A DNA stretch of 5,301 bases, taken from the NCBI GenBank assembly GCA_030017825.1, contig JASEGW010000111.1, forward strand, positions 1 to 5,301, in the 5' to 3' direction. Positions 1 to 5,301 of the stretch are shown piece after piece. The position numbers and the translations under genes are program-made. Under the pieces are notes generated by a model. That model saw nothing but the letters and a program-made list of their open reading frames with translations. It ran no database searches and was not told the origin of the DNA. Source of the stretch: a bacterium (GTDB lineage Bacteria; UBA9089; JAHJRX01). Positions within the stretch are counted from its first letter, which is position 1; the number at the start of each line of letters is the position of its first letter.

Positions 1-72
1 GCTTATTGTTTATTTCAAAGAATTGAAAAGAAAGATTTAGATTTAGTTGGTATTGTTAGTTTTATTGGTTAA
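1..72 (+). CDS. 3' end of an unidentified gene (partial)
   Basis: The first 24 codons of the window are open on the + strand and end in TAA at 70-72. The frame gives a C-terminal tail ending in IEKKDLDLVGIVSFIG. The other five frames are interrupted within the same stretch, which supports this one as coding. The start lies outside the window. The tail mixes a charged segment (IEKKDLD) with a short hydrophobic end (LVGIVSFIG), and I do not recognise a family from it. The gene converges on the large minus-strand gene, with 139 bases between the two stop codons, so the two are not in one operon. Because only 23 residues are visible, this could also be a chance open frame. Confidence 0.5.
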   Translation, partial: AYCLFQRIEKKDLDLVGIVSFIG

Positions 73-211
73 TTGAGTTTTGATATTGGCGTTATTAAGA
101 AAAAACATATCCCTAATAATTCTAATTTATAAAAACAAATGTGCTACCCACAAAAAGTACCAGCTACTATTTTTTCAATTATCTACCATTTGTTACTTAA
201 TATTTACCATT
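73..211. other. Convergent intergenic spacer
   Basis: This 139-base AT-rich spacer separates the stop codon of the left + strand partial gene (70-72) from the stop codon of the minus-strand sprA-like gene (212-214). I see no tRNA, no GC-rich rho-independent terminator and no convincing small gene. A + strand frame opens at TTG 80 and runs on to 319, but its second half is antisense to the sprA C-terminus and it has no recognisable domain. The 8-mer TACCATTT occurs twice, at 184-191 and 205-212, 21 bases apart. Its significance is unknown. Confidence 0.6.
152..175. terminator. Weak AT-rich hairpin, possible bidirectional terminator
   Basis: AAAAAGTA (152-159) can pair with TACTATTTTTT (165-175), leaving a five-base loop (160-164) and one bulged A. 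The arms themselves provide a T-run on either strand, as expected between two convergent genes. The stem has only one G-C pair, so it would be thermodynamically weak. It is listed because it is the best terminator candidate in the spacer, not because it is convincing. Confidence 0.2.
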
Positions 212-3200
212 TTAAAATCTAAATTCTACCTTTACAGAAACTTCATAAGAAAGATAGTCTTTAAACTCTTCGCTTTTATTTTGAAAATAGGCAGTTTTAG
301 CAAATACTTCTGTTGTTAATGATTCTTTTACTCTGTAGTCATACCCTAGAGATAAATTATACTGGTTTGTTTTCTTTCTTGTCTGTCCCGTATCTTCTTT
401 CTTCAAAATAGCATCTATACTTAACTTGTTTTCAAGTTTGTTCTTTAAATATAAATGTTTCTTACTAAAAGGAACTTTTATCTTCATGGGTTTTAAAATA
501 GTATAATTCATTAAAAACTTGGGGGTTATAGTTTCGTCAAGGGTAGTATTCTTTGTGTATATTTTTTTGCTTTTTTGATAATTTAAAGAAAGATTTGTGC
601 GGAATTCTCTACTCCAATTTATATTCCAAATAGAGTTAGGGTTAATAGAAATAGAAGTAGAAATATTAGGCTCTATACTTTTATTCTGACTATAATTAAG
701 AATAAAATAAGAACTTTGGGCTACTTCTTTAAATCTAGGAAATATTTTTATTAAATCAAATCTGAATCGACTTCTATAAGTGATAAATTCTTGATATCTT
801 AAAGAGCTTTGAGTTTGCTGGGTATCTTTTATTAGAGTATAAGTAGTAGATAGTTCTAATGGTTTCCAGACATACCAATTGTTTGTAAGGTTATAAGTTT
901 TTGTTTTAGAAGCATTTTTTCTTTGATTTTTTAAGAATGATTCATATTCTAATTTTCCAAATAATAACTTATCTTTATAATAGTCCTTGTAAACTTCCTT
1001 GATAATATCTTTAGTATCTAAGTCTTTGCTAATTTTATCATAATTGGCTGAAAGAGCTAAACTATACCTAGGGTGAAATTCTACAAATTTCATTTTTGAC
1101 CACCATTTTACAGGATTAATTTCATCACTAAATCTAAAATTAGCTATAGATTTTACATTTTTAACCTCTTTATCAGAAACACTGTTCAAATAATCCTCAC
1201 TAACAAGACAATTAACCTCAATTTGAGGTTTTAATCCCTTAATTTTATAAATATCAAATTTATAATCATTTCCTATTGATCTAAACTTAGGATAATAGCT
1301 TTCTTTTTTCTTCTGGTCTTCCCTCTCAAATTTAAATAAAACTCTGGTACTTAAAACAGAAAAAGGAGTATAGTTAATAGTAATTGAATCTCCTAAAGTT
1401 TTTCCTTTTAAATAAGAATCTTTGGTAGATTCTTTGGGATATTTGGTATCCCGAATACTTCCATAGTACCTGCTACTTAATGAAGTGCTTAATTCTTTTC
1501 CTGTAGGAACAACCCAAATTTTTGAAGGAAATTGATATTGATAGTTTGCATTTATTTCTAAACTTTTATTATTTTCAATCCTTTCTTCATTTCGATAATC
1601 ATTTTCGTTTTCACTTGCAGAGTAATTAGTATTTACCGTGGGAAATTTTTTAAAAGAGAATTTTGATCCAATATTATGCCCAATGAAAGTTCTTTTTCCA
1701 AATTTAGACCGAGTTATACCTATAGTTCTCACAGGATCAAGTAAAGGATCTGTGTAAGTTTCTTCTTTCTTAAAATTATAATTTAAGGGTAACCATTTAA
1801 TAAGCTTTAGAGAAGTATCTATATTTTGACTCTTGATATCCTGGGAAGGAGTAGTGCGACCTACGCTTTCAAAATTCTTATCTATCTTTTCTTGACTCCA
1901 TTTTAAGTTTAGGAGATCTTTATAACTAGTATCAATTGTAACTCTTTTAGCTTCCCCTTCTTTAACAACATTATCAGCTAAATGTATTTCATTAATCCAA
2001 ACTTTATTCCAAATTCCTCCTGTGTCCTCATTCCCTTTTATTCCCAATCTAATCTCGTTAATATTATTTAAAGAAGGATTTCCACAAATTTTATAATCAC
2101 CTTCCTCGTAAGTAGTTAGACCCTCTAATTGAATTTTGGAGAGATAGCTATTAAGTTTTACCAAGTCTATCTTTATTAATTGCCATCCAACAAAGTTTAC
2201 CTTTGTTTTATATCTAATGTAGTTTTGGTCATTATTTCCTAGCCAAATATAGAATTCCTCATTCTTCCCATCACCATAAATAAAATAATTAAAAGATTTG
2301 TATCCTGTATAATTTTGAGCTTTATTAAATTTATAATAAGCATAAGCTTCCTTGTTATTTTCCACTTTATATTCAAGAACTAAAGTCTCTTCTTTTTCAA
2401 TATCTATATATTTATATAAATCTTTAAACTCTTTTTGATATTTAGGATCATCTTTTAAAGAATAATATTCTGTAGAGTTGTCTTCGCTATTTAAAGATTT
2501 TACCTTAATGTTTTCTTCGCCACCATATTCTTTCCATTTGTTGCCAAATAAAGAAATATGGTCTATATAAATAGTATTTTCCCCCTGCCCTTCAACCCTA
2601 ATGCGAATATGTTTAATTGTCTTCCATAATTCTTTTTCATCCATATCACCCTCTTTTTTTTCTAATTCCTTACAAGGAATGGTATAAAGTGCCCAGCCTG
2701 AATTGGTTTCAGAAGGACAAGGAGAAGACTTATAATTTGCGTTACTAGTAATATCTACTGTGAAATAATTTTCATTTTTATCTAATACTCCATCTTTATC
2801 CAAATCTTCTGTATCTAATTTATTGTTATCTTTTCCTATCCAAGTTTTTTCACCATCATTAAATTCCCATCCTGTATCTTCTCCATGGTTAAGCAACTGA
2901 TCATTATTTTTGTCTTCAGTATCTAAAACATCATCTCCATCTGCATCTTCGCAAATCATACCTAAATCTATGTAAATTTTTGCTTCCTGAGGTATCTTGG
3001 CCCAAACTTCTAAATATTTGTACTCAGAAAAATCCACTCCTGAGTTAGAAATACTATTTACAATAGCTACGCTATGATCCAGTGAACTATTTTCGTATTT
3101 TAATACCAAAGAATTCTTTTTCTTCTTTTCGTCATTTAAATGCCCTACTTCTTCATTATAAGGCCCTGCTCTGCTATTATAAAGTTCTGATTTATAAAAA

Positions 3201-5173
3201 AGTTTTCCTCTTTTTTTATTAAAAGGTAAGCGACCTAAACTCCAAGAATCTTCGTTTAAAGAAATAGTTTGGGTCCTCTTAATACCTTCCATATTATCAA
3301 TTTTTGCTTTCCCAAAAGTATTAGAATTATGCCAAGATTTAGCCACCTCTCCTGAAATTGACATATTCCATTCTTTAGGTAAATTAAATAAATTACTTAC
3401 CATAGAAGAAACATTTATTTTGCTATCCATATCAATAATATGCAAACTTTCAGGAGAAGAAAATGCCTCAGGAATCTCTCTTGCTTCACTACTGCCTTCG
3501 TATATATAGGTTGACCCAATAAAAAAATCTTTACTAAAATTTAAGTTTCCTCTTATTCCTGTCAAAGTCTTTTTATACAATCCTCCAAAAGGCATATATT
3601 CATAATCAATCTTTATTTCACTATTTACTCCTATCTCCTCTTCTTTAAGAAAAGTGATAAAACCAGAAAAATAATCGATAATATAATCTTCATCTTTCTT
3701 GAGTAATCTTCCATCTAAATATATTCTTTCGCTATCAATAACTATATTTATTCGGTTTAAGAAAAATTCTTTCTCTTTTCTTTTATATTCTACATGAATT
3801 TTATACTTATTTTTTTTATTAATGGTATCATATAACTCTTGGTTAGAAAGTTTTTCTTTTTCGCTTTCTGTGAGGACTATTGGAATGCTTTCATTATCTC
3901 TTAGATCAAAAGGAGTAAGATCAGGGAAAAATAATATTCCAAAATCAACATCTATACATTCGTAATCTACCAAATTATCTTTATTCTTATCTAAACCAAA
4001 AATATATAAATAAGTATCCTCATCTTTATCTCTAATATTGTCGTTATTCTTATCGTAATAATTCTTATTTGTTAAATCTCTAATCTCCAACAAAAAGTCT
4101 TTATCATTTAAATTAATATTGTTAGATCCTAAAGAATAATAGCATTTTTGCTCATATCCTTTGTAGTATTCTTTATTATAAAAAGGAACATCACTATGAT
4201 TAGCTTGAATCATTAGCAATTCATTCTTATCCTCATTAAAAGTACCATCACTACTATATCCCCATTTTTCCTTTTTTGACTTATAGGCTACTAAGATAAT
4301 ATAGTTTTGACTAATATTTTTACGGAAATTAATAATACCAGTCTGGTAATTCATTACATAATCAGTAATAGGATGAAGTTCATCAAAACTGTTTTCACCT
4401 TTATAATAATTATTTTTATTATTACTATATCCAGCAGCTGTAACAGAATTTTGATTATCGCCACCTATTCTATTGTCTATATATACTTTTACCGAATTAA
4501 GCTCCAAAGGTAAATGTTCTTTTCTTACTCCTTCTTTGTAATGGCCTAATATTTGATAATATTTTTTTTCTATAAAACTAGTATCGTTTATATCTGCTTT
4601 TTTTTGCTCGGAATAACCTTTAAAAACTTTGCTCTCAGAAATTCCCTTAGTTTGACTAGCTATAGCTGTAAGATTTAACTTTTTATAGTCTGCTCTTGCT
4701 TTGATTCCAAACAGATTTTTATTATACGAAACAAACTCTGTATTAGGAAGATTTAACTGTAAGTCTCCAAAAGCAACCTCTTTAACTACTTCTTCTTTCT
4801 TACCTTTATATTCTACAGAAAACTTTTGTCTCATTTGAGAATCTTCAATAGCATCATCATAATCAACATTAGTAAATATTCGGTCTTGAACATTCCCAGA
4901 AACTCTTACTTGTAGTTCTTGATTAATATCAATATCTGAAGTCAATCCTCCAGAAGGGGGTTTGTCTTTACGATCTTTTTTCTTTAACCAATAAGATTTT
5001 CCAAACTTTGTCTCAACCATTTTTCTTCCTTGAAAATTAATATGAGATTGTAGCGTAGGAATATCCATGTCAAAAAATCTTTTAAGAGATAGTTCATCTT
5101 CATTAATTTTCTTTACTTTTTTTTCCTTTTTTGTATAGTTCTTTTTTATGGTTTCTTGACTTTCGGATTTCAT
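212..5173 (-). CDS. sprA: SprA/Sov-like giant outer-membrane protein (T9SS translocon homologue)
   Basis: In Bacteroidota, SprA (Sov) is a roughly 36-stranded outer-membrane barrel through which type IX secretion cargo leaves the cell. The assignment rests on family motifs. Residues 87-235 match the N-terminal SprA block (VRVSGNVQDRIFTNVDYDD, FGDLQLNLPNTEFVSYNKNL, FGIKARADYKKLNLTAIAS, then LNSVKVYIDNRIGG). Around 500 there is DYFSGFITF followed by KIDYEYMPF. At 615-650 there is a HNSNTFGKAKIDNMEG block. At 719-880 are LEVWAKIP, YIDLGMICED and IYIDHISLFGNKW. Residues from about 1075 onward look like alternating barrel strands, and the last ones (SYEVSVKVEFRF) form a beta-signal with terminal Phe. 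At 1653 residues it is about two thirds of Bacteroidetes SprA (about 2400). The ATG at 5173 gives a charged N-terminus with no signal peptide and no clear ribosome-binding site; the frame stays open upstream, so the true start is probably further out. No partner T9SS gene is visible, so secretion is inferred. It could be a SprA-family protein with another role. Confidence 0.85.
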   Translation of the reverse strand: MKSESQETIKKNYTKKEKKVKKINEDELSLKRFFDMDIPTLQSHINFQGRKMVETKFGKSYWLKKKDRKDKPPSGGLTSDIDINQELQVRVSGNVQDRIFTNVDYDDAIEDSQMRQKFSVEYKGKKEEVVKEVAFGDLQLNLPNTEFVSYNKNLFGIKARADYKKLNLTAIASQTKGISESKVFKGYSEQKKADINDTSFIEKKYYQILGHYKEGVRKEHLPLELNSVKVYIDNRIGGDNQNSVTAAGYSNNKNNYYKGENSFDELHPITDYVMNYQTGIINFRKNISQNYIILVAYKSKKEKWGYSSDGTFNEDKNELLMIQANHSDVPFYNKEYYKGYEQKCYYSLGSNNINLNDKDFLLEIRDLTNKNYYDKNNDNIRDKDEDTYLYIFGLDKNKDNLVDYECIDVDFGILFFPDLTPFDLRDNESIPIVLTESEKEKLSNQELYDTINKKNKYKIHVEYKRKEKEFFLNRINIVIDSERIYLDGRLLKKDEDYIIDYFSGFITFLKEEEIGVNSEIKIDYEYMPFGGLYKKTLTGIRGNLNFSKDFFIGSTYIYEGSSEAREIPEAFSSPESLHIIDMDSKINVSSMVSNLFNLPKEWNMSISGEVAKSWHNSNTFGKAKIDNMEGIKRTQTISLNEDSWSLGRLPFNKKRGKLFYKSELYNSRAGPYNEEVGHLNDEKKKKNSLVLKYENSSLDHSVAIVNSISNSGVDFSEYKYLEVWAKIPQEAKIYIDLGMICEDADGDDVLDTEDKNNDQLLNHGEDTGWEFNDGEKTWIGKDNNKLDTEDLDKDGVLDKNENYFTVDITSNANYKSSPCPSETNSGWALYTIPCKELEKKEGDMDEKELWKTIKHIRIRVEGQGENTIYIDHISLFGNKWKEYGGEENIKVKSLNSEDNSTEYYSLKDDPKYQKEFKDLYKYIDIEKEETLVLEYKVENNKEAYAYYKFNKAQNYTGYKSFNYFIYGDGKNEEFYIWLGNNDQNYIRYKTKVNFVGWQLIKIDLVKLNSYLSKIQLEGLTTYEEGDYKICGNPSLNNINEIRLGIKGNEDTGGIWNKVWINEIHLADNVVKEGEAKRVTIDTSYKDLLNLKWSQEKIDKNFESVGRTTPSQDIKSQNIDTSLKLIKWLPLNYNFKKEETYTDPLLDPVRTIGITRSKFGKRTFIGHNIGSKFSFKKFPTVNTNYSASENENDYRNEERIENNKSLEINANYQYQFPSKIWVVPTGKELSTSLSSRYYGSIRDTKYPKESTKDSYLKGKTLGDSITINYTPFSVLSTRVLFKFEREDQKKKESYYPKFRSIGNDYKFDIYKIKGLKPQIEVNCLVSEDYLNSVSDKEVKNVKSIANFRFSDEINPVKWWSKMKFVEFHPRYSLALSANYDKISKDLDTKDIIKEVYKDYYKDKLLFGKLEYESFLKNQRKNASKTKTYNLTNNWYVWKPLELSTTYTLIKDTQQTQSSLRYQEFITYRSRFRFDLIKIFPRFKEVAQSSYFILNYSQNKSIEPNISTSISINPNSIWNINWSREFRTNLSLNYQKSKKIYTKNTTLDETITPKFLMNYTILKPMKIKVPFSKKHLYLKNKLENKLSIDAILKKEDTGQTRKKTNQYNLSLGYDYRVKESLTTEVFAKTAYFQNKSEEFKDYLSYEVSVKVEFRF
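215..1954 (-). other. C-terminal beta-barrel region and beta-signal of the SprA-like protein
   Basis: Residues 1074-1653 are built from alternating polar/hydrophobic stretches rich in Tyr, Trp, Phe, Asn, Ser and Thr, separated by charged turns or loops. Examples are LEINANYQYQF, LSTSLSSRYYG, DSITINYTPFSVLSTRVLF, NLTNNWYVWKPLELSTTYTL and NLSLNYQKSKK. This is the usual appearance of transmembrane beta-strands. The chain ends SYEVSVKVEFRF, with Phe last and hydrophobic or aromatic residues at alternate positions before it, as expected for a BAM-recognised C-terminal strand. The intact beta-signal and normal stop codon indicate that the 3' end is complete. Confidence 0.75.
1976..2302 (-). other. 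Second beta-sandwich (jelly-roll-like) module of the SprA-like protein
   Basis: Residues 958-1066 run YKSFNYFIYGDGKNEEFYIWLG, split by short turns, then a GWQLIKIDLVKL strand pair, NEIRLGIKG, and WNKVWINEIHLAD. The order (framework strands, a GW strand pair, an (I/V)R strand, a final I-x-E/D-x-I/H strand) parallels the module just before it at residues 719-880. Carbohydrate-binding-module-like sandwiches have this strand pattern. Assignment as a fold is inference from sequence pattern only. Confidence 0.5.
2534..3019 (-). other. First beta-sandwich module with Asp-rich insertion
   Basis: Residues 719-880 start with KYLEVWAKIPQEAKIYIDLGMICED, continue through an Asp-rich insertion (about 743-802), and close with SGWALYTIPCKEL, KHIRIRVEGQG and NTIYIDHISLFGNKW. 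The opening (LEVW then YIDLG.ICED) and the closing IYIDHISLFGN are among the most SprA-specific motifs in the protein. The sandwich-like strand order is interrupted by the acidic insert, which would project as a loop. Confidence 0.6.
2768..2947 (-). other. Asp-rich calcium-type repeats, main cluster
   Basis: Residues 743-802 contain successive D-x-(D/N)-x-D/N loops: DADGDDVLDTED, KNNDQLLNHGED, KDNNKLDTED and DLDKDGVLDKNEN. The DxDxDGxxD spacing resembles thrombospondin type 3 or EF-hand-like calcium-binding loops. Calcium binding is inferred from the spacing of acidic residues. Similar 'DTED...GED' stretches are known in SprA-family proteins, which also supports the family call. Confidence 0.65.
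3965..4054 (-). other. Asp-rich calcium-type repeats, N-terminal pair
   Basis: Residues 374-403 contain DKNNDNIRDKDED and, after a short aromatic strand (TYLYIFGL), DKNKDNLVDYE. Both have acidic or Asn residues at positions 1, 3, 5 and 9 of a loop, as in DxDxDG-type calcium sites. They lie in the N-terminal half, separate from the larger cluster at residues 743-802, so the protein may bind calcium at two distant places. Confidence 0.55.
4469..4915 (-). other. N-terminal SprA signature block
   Basis: Residues 87-235 carry the most recognisable SprA family sequence. It reads as a strand VRVSGNVQDRIFTNVDYDD, a strand KFSVEYKGK, the segment VKEVAFGDLQLNLPNTEF, the segment LFGIKARADYKKLNLTAIAS followed by QTKGISESKVF, and the closing strand SVKVYIDNRIGG. 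In Bacteroidetes SprA the equivalent order is a GD-x-L-x-L-N-x-DY region, the 'FGIKTELQFGKLTVTAVFSQQKG' type motif, and a 'V.RVEVWVTN' strand. This comparison is from memory of the family, not an alignment. Confidence 0.7.
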
Positions 5174-5255
5174 AATGGATGGTTCTTCATCTTTTTCTTG
5201 CTTAATAATTTCTTCTGAAAAACCATTTTTTAACGAAAAAAATAATAAAATTATT
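5174..5255 (-). other. In-frame 5' extension encoding a signal-peptide-like segment
   Basis: The sprA frame continues upstream of the ATG at 5173 without a stop until TAA at 5297-5299. The nearest part reads GIILLFFSLKNGFSEE followed by IIKQEKDEEPSI, then M-K-S-E. This is a hydrophobic core (IILLFFSL), a short polar end (KNGFS) and then an acidic stretch, as in a Sec signal peptide with a cleavage site near S/E. An outer-membrane protein needs such a signal, whereas the ATG at 5173 would exclude it. No ATG, GTG or TTG lies in frame between the stop and 5173; only ATA (5291-5293) and ATT (5279-5281) precede the core, and no Shine-Dalgarno sequence is clear. The start codon is therefore either non-standard or missing from this sequence. 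Confidence 0.55.
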
Positions 5256-5301
5256 CCGGGTGGACGAGACCGTTTTGAAATTGGGACTTTTATGATTTAT
5301 G
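5250..5301 (+). pseudogene. Possible MurA-like fragment running off the right edge
   Basis: On the + strand the segment reads IIPGGRDRFEIGTFMIY up to the window edge. This resembles the conserved 'IPDRIEAGTFM' segment of UDP-N-acetylglucosamine 1-carboxyvinyltransferase (MurA), which lies near the middle of that enzyme of about 420 residues. The match is IIP, DR, E and GTFMI, with an extra GGR. The frame is open back to an ATG at 5175, but that stretch is antisense to the sprA signal-peptide region and looks nothing like MurA, so a full gene cannot start here. At about 43% GC the segment is richer than its surroundings. It may be a gene remnant or a foreign sequence joined at about 5250-5257. 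With only 17 residues, a chance resemblance is quite possible. Confidence 0.25.

Noticed and set aside
138..175. Minus-strand stretch reading IEKIVAGTFCG, also reminiscent of a MurA AGTF motif
   Set aside because: It is only about a dozen codons between stops and lacks the IPDR lead-in; I treat it as chance.
209..218. Perfect palindrome ATTTTAAAAT at the sprA stop codon
   Set aside because: A ten-base all-AT palindrome is expected by chance in DNA of this composition and has no loop or GC stem to act as a terminator.
80..319. 79-codon open frame on the + strand starting at TTG 80
   Set aside because: More than a third overlaps the sprA C-terminus in antisense; composition is Phe/Ile/Lys/Leu noise, as expected from AT-rich DNA, with no ribosome-binding site and no recognisable domain.
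4307..4513. 68-codon open frame on the + strand
   Set aside because: It lies wholly antisense inside the sprA-like gene, and its Ile/Thr-rich hydrophobic sequence is the complement of Asn/Asp/Tyr-rich codons; it is a shadow.
5171..5226. 18-codon minus-strand frame from ATG 5226 whose TGA overlaps the ATG at 5173 (ATGA)
   Set aside because: This looks like a translationally coupled leader peptide, but it has no ribosome-binding site, is Lys-rich by composition alone, and competes with the better-supported signal-peptide reading of the same DNA.
1..5301. CRISPR array, tRNA, rRNA, insertion sequence or attachment site
   Set aside because: No regular spaced repeats, no cloverleaf, no transposase frame and no terminal inverted repeats were seen; almost the whole window is one coding sequence.

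Overview
The window is dominated by one very long gene on the minus strand (212-5173, 1653 codons from its first ATG). It encodes a homologue of SprA/Sov, the giant outer-membrane beta-barrel that serves in Bacteroidota as the translocon of the type IX secretion system (T9SS). The DNA is strongly AT-rich (roughly 30% GC by eye) and the protein is rich in Lys, Asn, Asp, Tyr and Ile. The protein has a classical C-terminal outer-membrane beta-signal ending in Phe, so the host is a diderm bacterium. The family is best known from Bacteroidota and relatives, but SprA-like proteins also occur in other, often uncultured, phyla. The divergence and short length here suggest a lineage outside the classical Bacteroidetes. 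The window alone does not allow a firm taxonomic call.

Layout from left to right: 1-72 (+) is the last 24 codons of an unidentified gene. 73-211 is a short convergent intergenic spacer with at most one weak AT-rich hairpin. 212-5173 (-) is the sprA-like gene. 5174-5301 is its 5' flank. The sprA reading frame stays open upstream of the first ATG, as far as a stop at 5297-5299. The nearest part of this extension (to about 5255) encodes a hydrophobic, signal-peptide-like stretch with no ATG, GTG or TTG in front of it. From about 5250 onward the + strand instead reads a short, more GC-rich open frame resembling an internal MurA motif.

No second T9SS component is visible, so a secretion role is inferred from homology only. 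The points most worth following up are the missing export signal and start codon at the right end (a possible breakpoint or chimera near 5250-5257), two tandem beta-sandwich modules in the middle of the protein, Asp-rich calcium-type loops inserted at two places, and the compact size compared with Bacteroidetes SprA.
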